Shown one piece after another: positions 28,785 to 37,428 of a stretch of DNA of 63,853 nt. The stretch lies in the NCBI GenBank assembly GCA_030065855.1, contig JASJCT010000036.1:1-63853 (forward strand), written 5' to 3'. The position numbers and the translations under genes were made by a program. Each line of letters opens with the position of its first letter. Positions within the stretch are counted from its first letter, which is position 1. The stretch is from Myxococcota bacterium. Lineage in GTDB: Bacteria; Myxococcota_A; Polyangia; JAAYKL01. Below the pieces are notes generated by a model, which searched no databases, was not told the DNA's origin, and was given only the letters and a program-made list of their open reading frames with translations.

Positions 28785-30821
28785 CTATTGATAATGGTTC
28801 CAAGGCAGCGATCCCAGGGGATTTCCGTCTGCATCGTAGCGCTGGGCAAAGATGCCGTCTGAGTTCCCGTCCTGTTCGTAACTCGACCAGGCAATCACAA
28901 ACCGACCCTCCGGTGACATCGCAATAGTGGGAAGGTCTTGGGAACCAGTCGTGTAGGTGTTTACCTGGAATTCATCTCCTACTGGACTCCCATCACCATC
29001 GTAGCGCTGGGCGTATATTCCGTAGCCATCTCCGTCTTGACCACCACTTTGCCATGCCACGACAAACCGGCCGTCCGCGGCCATCGCAACAGCAGGCATA
29101 TCTTGCGAATCGGTCGTATGAGTGTTGGCTTGAAAGACTTCTCCAGCAGGCGTTCCGTCACTTCCATATCGCTGACCAAATATTCCCCACTGAAATCCAT
29201 CCTCACCCACACTTTGCCAGAGCACAACAAACCTCCCATCCTGCGCCATTGCTATTGATGGAAACTTCTGGTCCGAGGTTGTATTGGTATTGACCTGAAA
29301 CTCGTTGCCTTGGACAAGACCATCAGCACTATATCGCTGGGCATATACGCCAGATCCATCGCCATCTTGACCATTGCTGCACCATGTGATGACAAATCGG
29401 CCATTCGAGGCCATGGCCACTGCTGCGTAATTTTGGTAAGATGGTGTGTATGTATTTACTCGAAATTCACCACTAACTGCAATGCCGTTAACATTATATC
29501 GCTGACCATATACGCCGTAACCACTCCCATCCTGTCGAAGACTTTGCCATGTGATAACAAACCTGCCGTCGGACGCCACCGCGACTGCTGGCAAAACTTG
29601 GGAAGAAGATAAATAAGTATTGACCTTAAATTCGTCTCCTATCGCAAGCCCGTCAGCGCTATATCGCTGACTGAATATGCCATACTTGTCTCCATCTTGA
29701 TCCTCACTTTGCCATGCCACAACAAACCGACCATCCGAGGCCATGGCCACTGCGGGATACCCTTGTAAAGAGTCTGCATAGGTATTGACCTGGAATTCAT
29801 CTCCTGTCGCAAGCCCGTTGACATCGTATCGCTGGCCATATACGCCGTATGAGGTGCCATCTTGATCCTCGCTTTGCCATGCCACAACAAACCGACTATC
29901 TGAGGCCATTGTTACTTTAGCGCGATCTTGACGGCCGGTTGTGTGTGTATTGACCTGGAATTCAGTGATTTCACATAGGTGGTTACACCCATCCCAGTCC
30001 ACCTCGTTGGCATCATCGCAGGCCTCGTTCGGTGTAGTGAATCCATTACCACACACTTCTATACAATCCTGATCTGCTGCCCATCCCTCGGGACAGAGCT
30101 CACAGTTATCGCCGGTCCAGCCATTTTTGCACGCATTGCAGTCCTGGGCCGGGTCCCAATTTCCAGGACATTCCTCACAGGTCGGGCCGGTCCAGTGGTT
30201 TTTGCAGACAGCACAGTCTTGGGCTGGATCCCAATTGGTGAAGCATTCCTCGCAGTTCTCGTCAGGATCCCAGTTGTGCTGGCATTCGTCGCAGTCCTGG
30301 GTTGGATCCCAGTTTGTGGGGCAGATCTCGCAGTCATCCCCCTCCCAGTTGTTTCGGCATTCGTCGCAATCCTCTTCCTCGTCCCAATTTCCCGGGCAGG
30401 TGCCGCAGTCATCGCCTTGGTCTATCCAGTGGTTCTCACACACATTGCAGTCCTCGTCTTCATCCCAATTCCCAGGGCAATCCTCGCAGTCGTCCCCTTC
30501 CCAGTGGTTGGTGCACTCGCAGCGCGCGTCCAAGGTCGATAGGTTCACGCAGATGATGTTGTCGCCAGAGCAGTCCTCGACTTCGTCCTCTTGCTCGTTA
30601 CACGAATTGAACCAGTGCACATCACTGTCCTCTGCGCCGCACTGCGTGTAGAAGTGCTTTATTGGTTTGCATTTTGGACCTCTGTCCGTCTGGACGCACC
30701 GCTCGCAGGGCCAGCATTTGTCACATCCATGGCCCTTGAGTGAGACATCGCTAAAACATCCTGCAGAAAACACCGCGATTAAGAAAAAATAGACGCCCAT
30801 CTGCCGACCAAGAAATCGCAT
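28785..30821 (-). CDS. Surface lipoprotein: EGF-like Cys repeats plus seven-repeat propeller
   Basis: 678 residues from the ATG at 30821 (GGAGG ribosome site). Lipoprotein signal with lipobox FSAGC near residue 22. Residues about 95-265 are a string of about ten short Cys modules of the type CPGNWDPAQDCNACKNGWTG, rich in Asp and Trp. A DUF4215-like module follows (CGNGFTTPNEACDDANE, DGCNHLCE). The rest is seven repeats of about 55 residues with consensus MASDGRFVVAWQSEDQDG and GEFQVNTYT; seven such units suggest a seven-bladed beta-propeller. The acidic Asp-Gly loops may bind calcium. A secreted adhesion or binding role is likely but unproven. It is divergent from the PEGA-domain gene and co-linear with the Cys-rich partner downstream. 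Confidence 0.85.
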   Translation of the reverse strand: MRFLGRQMGVYFFLIAVFSAGCFSDVSLKGHGCDKCWPCERCVQTDRGPKCKPIKHFYTQCGAEDSDVHWFNSCNEQEDEVEDCSGDNIICVNLSTLDARCECTNHWEGDDCEDCPGNWDEDEDCNVCENHWIDQGDDCGTCPGNWDEEEDCDECRNNWEGDDCEICPTNWDPTQDCDECQHNWDPDENCEECFTNWDPAQDCAVCKNHWTGPTCEECPGNWDPAQDCNACKNGWTGDNCELCPEGWAADQDCIEVCGNGFTTPNEACDDANEVDWDGCNHLCEITEFQVNTHTTGRQDRAKVTMASDSRFVVAWQSEDQDGTSYGVYGQRYDVNGLATGDEFQVNTYADSLQGYPAVAMASDGRFVVAWQSEDQDGDKYGIFSQRYSADGLAIGDEFKVNTYLSSSQVLPAVAVASDGRFVITWQSLRQDGSGYGVYGQRYNVNGIAVSGEFRVNTYTPSYQNYAAVAMASNGRFVITWCSNGQDGDGSGVYAQRYSADGLVQGNEFQVNTNTTSDQKFPSIAMAQDGRFVVLWQSVGEDGFQWGIFGQRYGSDGTPAGEVFQANTHTTDSQDMPAVAMAADGRFVVAWQSGGQDGDGYGIYAQRYDGDGSPVGDEFQVNTYTTGSQDLPTIAMSPEGRFVIAWSSYEQDGNSDGIFAQRYDADGNPLGSLPWNHYQ

Positions 30822-30865
30822 CAAATCCTCCGTGTTTCATTTCGCCATCAACTATACATGAGTTA

Positions 30866-30879
30866 CTGTATTTTTACAG
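30866..30879. promoter_or_regulatory. Inverted repeat in a divergent promoter region
   Basis: CTGTATTTTTACAG is a perfect CTGTA/TACAG inverted repeat between the divergent genes starting at 30821 and 30952. It could be an operator for both. It is shorter than the enterobacterial LexA box (CTGT-N8-ACAG), so I do not call it SOS-controlled. Confidence 0.35.
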
Positions 30880-30951
30880 CCACTACCTTGAACAAAAATG
30901 AGAATGCGCTTACTCTTGTTCAGTTCAGGAAAGGAGCCGGTTGGGTCAATC

Positions 30952-32307
30952 ATGAGAAAATATCATAGAATTATTGGCTTTTCTTTGTTTCTCACTATCA
31001 CCTGCGTCGCCTTTGTGACCACCGCTGAGGAGCAAAAAATCGCGGTCCTGCCGCTTGAAAATACGGCAAAACTTAGCAGAGCAGAGCTCGAATATGTCTT
31101 CGACGCTGTCCTCGGTGCTGTTGCGAAAGTTTTTGCTGACCAAAACATTACACTTATTCAAAAAGCCACGGTATCAAAAGCATTCCCAGCCAAATCTGAA
31201 CTGCTCCGCCAGTGCGAGGAGGCCTGCGCTTCAAAAGTGGGTAAAGAACTTTCGGCAAACATGGTGCTCGCAGGTCAGGTAAAAAAATTGGCCGATACTA
31301 CCATCGTCGTGCTTAGGCTGTTTCGTACACACGCGAATACAGATGCCGATACCAGCACTCTCAAAGGCCTTGAGCAAATCAAGGCAGCCGAGGTGACCGA
31401 GCTCGACGTGCCTATCAACCGAGCCGTGGCCAGGCTGCTGCGCAGTGAGACAGAACCTGCGCGGCCGCAACCCGCGCCTGCCCAAGAAAAAGAAGCACCG
31501 TTCTACGGCACGCTTAAGGCCTTTGCCCAGGGAACAAAAGAGGGCGATGAACGTAAAAAAATTCACCAACTCAACGCCCAAGTCTTTATCAACGGCCGCC
31601 ATGTGGGAAACACCCCTTACCAAGACGGGCTGCCAAGGGGGATGTACACTGTCCAAATCCGCTTTATCAACAACTTGAAAAAGACCTACAAAGTCTCGAT
31701 TGTCCCGGGCGCGACCCATGCGATAAAGGCTGAATTCATCGTCCCCCTCACCCTTGAGGAGCGCAGGGAAATAGCGAGATTGCAGGCAGAGGCAGCCAAA
31801 AAACGACGCGCAGCCGAGCAAAAACAACAAGCGGCACTGCGCCGCGAGTGGAACACCAAGCGTCAAGCCTGGGAGGTCGAGGTCTCGCCGATATACAAGG
31901 CGCGCAAGCCCTATAAACTGTGGGGGTCTATCCTGGCCGGCAGTGGCGCAGCCCTGATTTTGGGAGGCGCCATTTTTGAAGGTGTTGCGCATAAAGAAGA
32001 TCAGCGGGCCAGGGACAGTGCCGAAAATTGGGAGATGGCGACAGATCCAGAATTGCAGGCACAGTATGCAGACAGGGTGGATCAACACCAGCAAAACCGC
32101 GACATAAATCACGCCATAGCCATATCGAGTTTCGCCGTTGGGGGTGCTGCGGCCGTGGCATCGGCAATCTTTTTTTTCCTTATGCCAAAGGTACCCGAAT
32201 CACCCGCACCTCCGCCCGGCTTAAAGCTCGGAAAAAATGCCTCGGCACACCTCACGCCAATCATCAGTCCGAACACTGCCGGCCTCGATCTGACCCTGGC
32301 GTTTTAA
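30952..32307 (+). CDS. Exported PEGA-domain protein with C-terminal membrane helices
   Basis: 451 residues from the ATG at 30952, which starts a clean signal peptide (MRKYHRIIGFSLFLTITCV). Residues about 25-145 resemble the TolB-N/CsgG-like domain that opens many deltaproteobacterial PEGA proteins (KIAVLPLENTAKLSRAELE, MVLAGQVKKLADTTIVVLRL). A Pro-rich linker leads to a PEGA domain (QVFINGRHVGNTPYQDGLP, GMYTVQIRFINN), then a charged coiled coil and two hydrophobic helices (ILAGSGAALILGGAIFEG; AISSFAVGGAAAVASAIFFF). The frame is open from 30898, but that would bury the signal peptide; the ribosome-site purine run AAAGGAG lies 17 bases upstream, so the start is not certain. Function unknown; envelope protein. 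Confidence 0.75.
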   Translation: MRKYHRIIGFSLFLTITCVAFVTTAEEQKIAVLPLENTAKLSRAELEYVFDAVLGAVAKVFADQNITLIQKATVSKAFPAKSELLRQCEEACASKVGKELSANMVLAGQVKKLADTTIVVLRLFRTHANTDADTSTLKGLEQIKAAEVTELDVPINRAVARLLRSETEPARPQPAPAQEKEAPFYGTLKAFAQGTKEGDERKKIHQLNAQVFINGRHVGNTPYQDGLPRGMYTVQIRFINNLKKTYKVSIVPGATHAIKAEFIVPLTLEERREIARLQAEAAKKRRAAEQKQQAALRREWNTKRQAWEVEVSPIYKARKPYKLWGSILAGSGAALILGGAIFEGVAHKEDQRARDSAENWEMATDPELQAQYADRVDQHQQNRDINHAIAISSFAVGGAAAVASAIFFFLMPKVPESPAPPPGLKLGKNASAHLTPIISPNTAGLDLTLAF

Positions 32308-32317
32308 ACCACGCATC

Positions 32318-32366
32318 GTGTCACCCTGCGCAAGGCGTGACGTGCATTACCCCTTTGCAACACCCT
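32318..32366. repeat. Partial copy of the dispersed inverted repeat at 7094-7215
   Basis: ACCCTGCGCAAGGCGTGACG, followed by CATTACCCCTTTGCAACACC, aligns with CTCCTGCCTTCGCAGGAGTG and TATTCCCCCTTTCGCGACAC of the element near 7150-7200. The hairpin arms are degraded. It lies just after the stop codon of the PEGA-domain gene. Confidence 0.45.
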
Positions 32367-32438
32367 CCCTCCGGCGTTTGACGGATGTAAAGGCTCGGTT
32401 TACGATGCAGCCGTCACCTGAGCATGGAGGGAAAACAA

Positions 32439-33686
32439 ATGGGTTTAGTAGAGGTGAAAGCGTACATCGATACACTGGGAGATCAGGTCATCGCACTTCA
32501 AAAAGACCTTGTAGCCATCCCGGCACTCAGCCCGACATACGATCCCACACCCGACCACTGTGGAGAACGCCAAAAGGCGGATTTTTTAAAGGATTATCTT
32601 CAAAGAAACGGAATTACAGATGTGGTGGAAATCTCAGCACCTGATGCGCGGGTACCAGGTGGCCTTCGCCCCAATCTGATAGCCCGCATCAACGGGCGGT
32701 CGCGCGATCGGACGGTTTGGATAATGGCCCATATGGACGTGGTGCCGCCGGGCGACTTGAGCAAGTGGCAAACAGATCCCTACGCCCTCTCGGTGGACGG
32801 CGATGTGATATACGGTCGAGGGGTCGAAGATAATCACCAGGGTCTCGTATCCGGCATCATGGCAGTGCGAGGCTTTTTGGAGACCGGCACCGTGCCCGAA
32901 TACGATATTGGTTTGCTCATTGTGGCTGACGAGGAGTGCGGGTCAGCGCACGGCATCCAGTACGTACTTGCCAATGGCAACCCGTTTGAGAAGGACGACC
33001 TGATAATCGTGCCAGACGGCGGGGCCCCTGACGGCAGCGAAGTAGAGGTTGCCGAGAAGGGCATCGCGTGGATTAAATTCCATGTTTCAGGCGTACAATG
33101 CCATGCCTCCACCCCGGACAAGGGCAAGAACGCCATGCATGCAGGTGCACATCTCATCGTGGCCTTAGACGCCCTTGGCGAAAGGTTTGATCGGGAAGAC
33201 CCCATGTTCGAGCCTTCGCGCAGCACCTTTGCCCCCACGCGCAAGTTGGCAAACGTACCCAACATCAACACCATTCCCGGAGATGATGTGTTTTATCTGG
33301 ATTGCCGCGTCCTACCCGGCTACTCGCTTGACGAAGTTGAAGCTGAAATTCGAAAAATATGCGACACCGTGTCAAAGCGTTTCGGCGTCAGTATTTCGCT
33401 TGCATTTGAGCAGCGGGAAGTGGCGGCCCCGCCAACACCTGTGGACGCACCAGTGGTACGGCAGACCATCGCAGCCGTAAAGGCGGTCTACGGCGTCGAT
33501 GCCAGACCCATCGGCGTGGGTGGCGGCACTGTTGCTGCATACCTCAGACGCCGCGCCTTATCCTGCGTGGTCTGGTCTCGCATGGATGAAACCATGCACA
33601 GTCCGAATGAAAACGCAAAGATATCCAATATATTGGGCGATGCCAAGGTCATTGCGCACATCGCCGCAAGCAAGTGTTCCCAGTAA
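32439..33686 (+). CDS. M20-family metallohydrolase (ArgE/DapE type)
   Basis: 415-residue two-zinc amidohydrolase or peptidase. Metal-site motifs: AHMDVVPPGD, GRGVEDNHQG, the catalytic DEECGSAHG, and the C-terminal DETMHSPNE; a dimerisation lid (FHVSGVQCHASTPDKGKNAM) lies between. Substrate cannot be assigned; the family covers acetylornithine, succinyl-diaminopimelate and dipeptides. The frame has an ATG at 32424, but GGAGGG lies 6 bases before the ATG at 32439, which I take as the start. It stands alone ahead of tRNA-fMet. Confidence 0.9.
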   Translation: MGLVEVKAYIDTLGDQVIALQKDLVAIPALSPTYDPTPDHCGERQKADFLKDYLQRNGITDVVEISAPDARVPGGLRPNLIARINGRSRDRTVWIMAHMDVVPPGDLSKWQTDPYALSVDGDVIYGRGVEDNHQGLVSGIMAVRGFLETGTVPEYDIGLLIVADEECGSAHGIQYVLANGNPFEKDDLIIVPDGGAPDGSEVEVAEKGIAWIKFHVSGVQCHASTPDKGKNAMHAGAHLIVALDALGERFDREDPMFEPSRSTFAPTRKLANVPNINTIPGDDVFYLDCRVLPGYSLDEVEAEIRKICDTVSKRFGVSISLAFEQREVAAPPTPVDAPVVRQTIAAVKAVYGVDARPIGVGGGTVAAYLRRRALSCVVWSRMDETMHSPNENAKISNILGDAKVIAHIAASKCSQ

Positions 33687-33745
33687 CCCACTGGGCCGCA
33701 ACGAGAAAAGATCACCGCCCACGTCAAAAGAAATGCACCCCCCCC

Positions 33746-33774
33746 TTGACATGGGCGATGCCAACTCCTATACA
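33746..33774 (+). promoter_or_regulatory. Sigma-70 promoter of tRNA-fMet
   Basis: Consensus -35 TTGACA (33746-33751), a 17-base spacer, and -10 TATACA (33769-33774), placing the transcript start about 6-8 bases before the tRNA. This is the best promoter match in the window. Confidence 0.8.
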
Positions 33775-33787
33775 TTTCGACACTTAC

Positions 33788-33864
<77 letters not shown>

Positions 33865-33870
33865 CGATAA

Positions 33871-33909
33871 AGGCTCGAAATCATTAAGGTTTCGAGCCTT
33901 TCTTTTTTT
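33871..33909 (+). terminator. Intrinsic terminator after tRNA-fMet
   Basis: AGGCTCGAAA (33871-33880) pairs with TTTCGAGCCT (33890-33899) around a nine-base loop, followed by TTCTTTTTTT. It is a textbook stem plus T-run directly behind the tRNA. Confidence 0.9.
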
Positions 33910-34062
33910 GAGCGAAATCCTCCGACCGCTTCTCGTTGACACGAGGTTGACACGACGATCCTGAGACCCTCGCCAAATAAGGCTTTCCGCGTGTCATTGA
34001 AAACCCTCATTTCAACCTCCAACATGGGGTGGAGATGTCGGTGCATGCCCCTCCACAAGACG

Positions 34063-34251
34063 TTACTGAGCCTTCGATCCGAGGTGCGCGTACCGATGCG
34101 TGGATTGCTCCGAGCGATGACCGAGCTGAGCCTGAATCGCCTTGATGGACTCCCCACCCGTGGCGGCCTGGCTGGCCACGGAGTGCCTCCCGATGGAGTG
34201 CCTCCCGATGCTGTGATGGCTCAGGAGCCTCAATCCCATGTTCTCAAATTG
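34063..34251 (-). pseudogene. C-terminal remnant of a tyrosine-recombinase integrase
   Basis: The minus-strand frame from 34251 to the stop at 34063 reads the last part of a phage-type integrase: GRHSVASQAATGGESIKAI, then QAQLGHRSEQSTHRYAHLG. The catalytic box II residues are visible: Arg (GRHS, in place of the usual LRHT), His (LGHRS) and the nucleophilic Tyr (RYAHL). The N-terminal three quarters are missing, and five codons (SIGRH) are duplicated by a 15-base tandem repeat (GGAGTGCCTCCCGAT). Integrases sit beside the tRNA genes they target, so this marks a former integration at tRNA-fMet. Confidence 0.75.
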
Positions 34252-34929
34252 CTAAGATGAAGGTTTCACCCTTCCTTCGATCTTTGTAGTTTTAAATCCC
34301 ACATCAATCTTCGACCTCCATCCCTTCGGAAAACCATTGTAGATCTCCCAAAGACGATTCATGTGATTTTCCTTGTCCTCGAAGAACATCATTAAACCAG
34401 CAGCGGCTTCAAGGTCTTTTGCGGCCTTCTCTGTATCTTTACGCAAGCCGCAGACGATCAATTTGTGGAGCGTGAAGGCCTCGGGCTCGGGTATTGTTAG
34501 GTCTATGTCCTCGATCCGTACAGGCATTTTGTACTGGAGGGGAATGCTCATGTATCGAAGCTCTTGAACCGTGATTCCGAGTTGCTTGAAGCGGTGAACG
34601 GAGACATCGGATTTCGCACCAGCCTCGGTGAGAAACTCGATGTTCAAGTCTGGGTGAACGAAGCGATGAAAGCCGCTGGGGTAGTCCGCCTGAGTGATAA
34701 AGCCGTTGTCTTCCATCAGTCCCTGAATATCCACTTGTAGACGGGAAGGGAGTCTCCTCGGAATGAGAATATCCGCATCCATGGTTCTGGTTGCGGGTAT
34801 CAGCGTGGAGTCGTCGTACATGTACCGGTAGACACTGAGACACCAGCTCCCGACGAGGACAAAGTGCTTGAGGACTTCTTGTTCCTGCAAGCTTCGAAGG
34901 ACGGATAACAGCAGGCTATATTTTTCCAC
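34252..34929 (-). CDS. Nucleotidyltransferase-fold protein, possible toxin
   Basis: 225 residues. The N-terminal half has the NTase pattern: LVGSWCLSVYRYMYD (GS motif) followed by RTMDADILIPRR with the DxD metal ligands, as in AbiEii-like and minor nucleotidyltransferase proteins. The rest is alpha/beta with LTIPEPEAFTLHKLIVCG, the conserved segment these proteins use after the catalytic core. In the AbiE and MenA systems such enzymes are toxins that modify tRNA or nucleotides; whether this one is a toxin is inference. Its start overlaps the upstream partner gene by 14 bases, implying coupled translation. The operon has its own repeat-rich operator and lies in an integration scar next to tRNA-fMet. 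Confidence 0.75.
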   Translation of the reverse strand: MEKYSLLLSVLRSLQEQEVLKHFVLVGSWCLSVYRYMYDDSTLIPATRTMDADILIPRRLPSRLQVDIQGLMEDNGFITQADYPSGFHRFVHPDLNIEFLTEAGAKSDVSVHRFKQLGITVQELRYMSIPLQYKMPVRIEDIDLTIPEPEAFTLHKLIVCGLRKDTEKAAKDLEAAAGLMMFFEDKENHMNRLWEIYNGFPKGWRSKIDVGFKTTKIEGRVKPSS

Positions 34930-35227
34930 GCAGCACCTTCTTCACTTCCTTGAGCTTCTCTCTGACTTCTTTTCTCAGCTGGATGAACCGATCCCGTTTT
35001 TCGATCAGCGCAAGAACCTCGCGGGCTCTGTTGGAATCGGCTTTCCCCACGTACTCATCGACGATTTTGGCTCCTTCACGGCGATTCAGGTAGAGGTATT
35101 CGCCGTTGTGAATTTGTTTCACTCTGGGTTTACCCTTGGGCAACTCGTCGATTTTGGAGGTGTACAATCGCTCCGCTTCTTGGAGTCTGTCGTATTCCTC
35201 CTTCATTACATGAAAAACGGTGCTCAT
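34916..35227 (-). CDS. Small basic protein paired with the nucleotidyltransferase
   Basis: 103 residues from the ATG at 35227 (a GTG three bases earlier is also in frame). The core (ELPKGKPRVKQIHNGEYLYL, NRREGAKIVDEYVGK) is the small module found widely in bacteria as LPKGS...GKEYYYL...YREGGKV (DUF6788-like, from memory), followed by a charged coiled coil (LIEKRDRFIQLRKEVREKL). It lies upstream of and overlaps the nucleotidyltransferase gene, the usual antitoxin-first order, and follows repeated operator motifs. No helix-turn-helix is obvious. Role as antitoxin or partner is inferred. Confidence 0.7.
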   Translation of the reverse strand: MSTVFHVMKEEYDRLQEAERLYTSKIDELPKGKPRVKQIHNGEYLYLNRREGAKIVDEYVGKADSNRAREVLALIEKRDRFIQLRKEVREKLKEVKKVLRGKI

Positions 35228-35230
35228 CAC

Positions 35231-35317
35231 TTACCCAACATATCATAGTATAGGGCCAATTTGTCGGGTAAAATTGCCTTACCCAACATTGATGTATAAT
35301 ATTAGTATATGTTGGGC
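35231..35317. promoter_or_regulatory. Operator cluster upstream of the nucleotidyltransferase pair
   Basis: TTACCCAACAT occurs at 35231-35241 and again at 35279-35289, and its inverse ATGTTGGG at 35309-35316. The second and third form an 8-base inverted repeat around an AT-rich loop. A weaker inverted copy (TTGTCGGGTAA) lies at 35261-35271. The cluster begins directly upstream of the start codon, in AT-rich sequence, as expected of an autoregulated operon. Confidence 0.55.
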
Positions 35318-35334
35318 ATAATTTCAAATTCAAA

Positions 35335-36143
35335 GCAAGCCTCTGGTAGCCGATCTCTTTGAAATGCGGGCCGTCGCCCGTATCCCCGGCAAAGTAAATG
35401 CTGCCGGCCTTTCCTTTAATTACGAAGCCGCTCCAGAGCGTCTCGTATCGATCTCTGGTTCCCCGGTTAGAAAAATGCTGTGCCGGCACAAAGGTTACCC
35501 TGACATCTCCGTTCAATACCTCGCTCTGCCACCAATCAAACTCTTTGACCGGACCCAGTTCCACATCCTCGAGTGGCTCGGCATTGCAGAGGCCCGTGTA
35601 GATGACAGGATGGTCCCGGTCGTGGAAGCGCTTCAAGGTTTCCAAGCACATGTGGTCGTAGTGGTTGTGGCTCAGCAAAACCATGTTGATTTTAGGCAGA
35701 TCTTCAAACCTGATCCCCGGCGGACGAACCCGGCGGGGCCCAGCCCATGATACAGGACTGGCCCTTTTGGCGTAGATCGGATCTGTGATGATGTTCAAGC
35801 CGTCTATCTGAATCAATACTGTGGCGTGATTCACGAACGTGACCCGGACCTCACCGACATCTACTGCAGCCGGTGGAAGCGTACCGGGCGCGATATCATC
35901 CCTGGGCTCATCCCACGGTCCTGCATCCCGGTTGAACACCCACTTCAATCCATCGCGAATTCCAGCGTGGTCCTGATCCGGGACGTTGTAGAAACGCTCC
36001 CCATCGAAGTGATTATCGTAACTCGCTTCTGTGTTTGCTTTTGTCGCCATCAGACACCCCTTTAGAAGTAGACCGGCTAGTAATATCAAACCGATAAATA
36101 ACGCCCCATATCTCCACATTCCTGCTCGCTTCGGATTCGTCAT
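35335..36143 (-). pseudogene. Metallo-beta-lactamase-fold hydrolase, 3' end lost
   Basis: The ATG at 36143 opens an N-terminal membrane anchor (YGALFIGLILLAGLLLKGC), then an MBL-fold hydrolase of the UlaG/NAPE-PLD-like kind: VTFVNHATVLIQIDGLNIIT, the metal motif SHNHYDHM, VTFVPAQHFSNRG and IYFAGDTGDGPHFKEIG. Homology stops at about 35335, before the last metal His and roughly 90-100 residues short of the family length. The frame then runs into the AT-rich operator of the neighbouring pair and stops at 35130. The gene was cut by the element that arrived from the tRNA side. Confidence 0.8.
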
Positions 36144-36214
36144 TTGTTTTTGATCCCAACAAACATAATAGCGCTTCCAAGATGCCGGCAAAGTGGCATG
36201 AAACGGCAAATAAC

Positions 36215-36380
36215 ATGCAAAAGACGCCAACAGCTCGCCGTGCACCACCTCAAGAGCTCCCAAATGAGCGGCGCGGAGATCTCCTTTCTCCTGGGATTCG
36301 ACGATCCGAATTCGTTTTTCCGCGCGTTTCGTGCTTGGACTGGCGAGACTCCGGATCAGGTGCGCCACACCCGCCAATAG
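36215..36380 (+). pseudogene. AraC-family regulator, C-terminal remnant
   Basis: The frame ending at 36380 carries the second helix-turn-helix of an AraC/XylS regulator: LAVHHLKSSQMSGAEISFLL, then GFDDPNSFFRAFRAWTGETP. The N-terminal sensor domain and first helix-turn-helix are absent, and upstream sequence belongs to the divergent metallo-hydrolase remnant. It is a fragment of about 55 codons. Confidence 0.75.
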
Positions 36381-36396
36381 CCAGTGTCATAAATTG

Positions 36397-36775
36397 CATG
36401 CTGTTAGAAGCCATCCGCGAGGCAACCCCAAGGGCCCCAGTAGAGCTCATGCTGCTCGACCTGGCCAGCTTAGGCTCCGTGCGTGACTTTGCAGCGACCT
36501 TCTTGGACAAGTACGATCGCCTTGACCTGCTGATCAACAATGCGGGCGTGATGATGCCACCGGAGCGGGAGGAGACGCCCGACGGTTTCGAGCTGCAGCT
36601 CGGCTACCCGGGATCCAACAAGCCGGCTGACGTGAGCACTGATGGGGGCATGGCAAAGCGCCTTTGGCAACTATCCGAGGATTTGGTTGGTGTTTCGACG
36701 CCGAATCTCAATGCAAAAATCATCTCTCCAAGCGGGATAAATCTTAAGCGCTGTGCTCGGTTGCCGTATCTCTAG
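36397..36775 (+). pseudogene. Short-chain dehydrogenase remnant with internal deletion
   Basis: Contains the middle of a retinol-dehydrogenase-like SDR: LMLLDLASLGSVRDFAATF, then RLDLLINNAGVMMPP and TPDGFELQLG. It then jumps to a stretch like the extreme C-terminus of such enzymes (GMAKRLWQLSEDLVGV). The N-terminal Rossmann glycine motif, the catalytic YxxxK and about 150 residues between are missing. AraC regulator, SDR and MBL hydrolase genes often neighbour one another, so this looks like a collapsed former locus. Confidence 0.7.
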
Positions 36776-36777
36776 TT

Positions 36778-37383
36778 GTGACCAGAATCTACCACTTAGA
36801 TGGATCCGATCGCCATGATGCTGAGGAGAACCCCTGTTCTGCCAATTCATCGCCAAGAGGGGTGCCCAGCTTTGAGCTCGGTCTAGAAATCGCCCTCGTC
36901 CTACTGGAGCAGATCGAAAAGTGGGTCGGCACTGGCCAAGCATCTGACGTTTTTTTTCACTCTGTCAGGCATTTTACACGGGCAAAATCAGCACTCCTGT
37001 TGGCGTCAACTGCCAACGGTGCGCAGATTCAGTTTTCCCACTTTGACTTGCCACGCGATACCGTAGATGAGGTGTGTTCCCCAGCTGGTTTCTACACCAA
37101 GCTCGCCCGCATTCGATTCGCCCATTTTTATCCGGTCGGTGCGCTGGAGCTCGAAAACCAGCTACCCCGCACCCATCCACCCATCGACACCCTCTTTGCC
37201 GTACCCACGTTGCGAGAGGGAAAACCAGCCGGATGCCTGGCCGTATTCAATCGCACTGTGAGCGATGCATTCTCTAAGACCGACGCACTGGTGCTCTCTG
37301 TTGCCGCGGCCTTACTGTCGTTTGGCAATACCTACCTATCTTTAAGGGACAAGCACATACCTGATAGTGACGCAGCAGAATAA
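36778..37383 (+). CDS. GAF-like domain protein
   Basis: 201 residues from a GTG at 36778; the start is uncertain because no ribosome site is visible and the first 30 residues look unstructured. From about residue 35 the pattern is GAF-like: helix LGLEIALVLLEQIEKWVG, strands ALLLASTANGAQIQFSHFDL, IDTLFAVPTLREGKPAGCLA and a final helix DALVLSVAAALLSFGNTYLS. Such domains bind small ligands or other proteins. It directly follows the SDR remnant and converges with dnaA. I cannot say whether it is complete. Confidence 0.6.
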   Translation: MTRIYHLDGSDRHDAEENPCSANSSPRGVPSFELGLEIALVLLEQIEKWVGTGQASDVFFHSVRHFTRAKSALLLASTANGAQIQFSHFDLPRDTVDEVCSPAGFYTKLARIRFAHFYPVGALELENQLPRTHPPIDTLFAVPTLREGKPAGCLAVFNRTVSDAFSKTDALVLSVAAALLSFGNTYLSLRDKHIPDSDAAE

Positions 37384-37428
37384 ACAGCGATGATAGTTGA
37401 AAACAGGTCTTCCGGGATGTGCGCTAGA

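Noticed and set aside
30866..30879. LexA/SOS box
   Set aside because: CTGT and ACAG are 6 bases apart, not the 8 of the enterobacterial box, and the genes are not DNA-repair genes.
34439..34843. 134-codon gene antiparallel or out of frame with the nucleotidyltransferase
   Set aside because: Same-strand shadow frame; the nucleotidyltransferase frame has recognisable motifs and this one has none.
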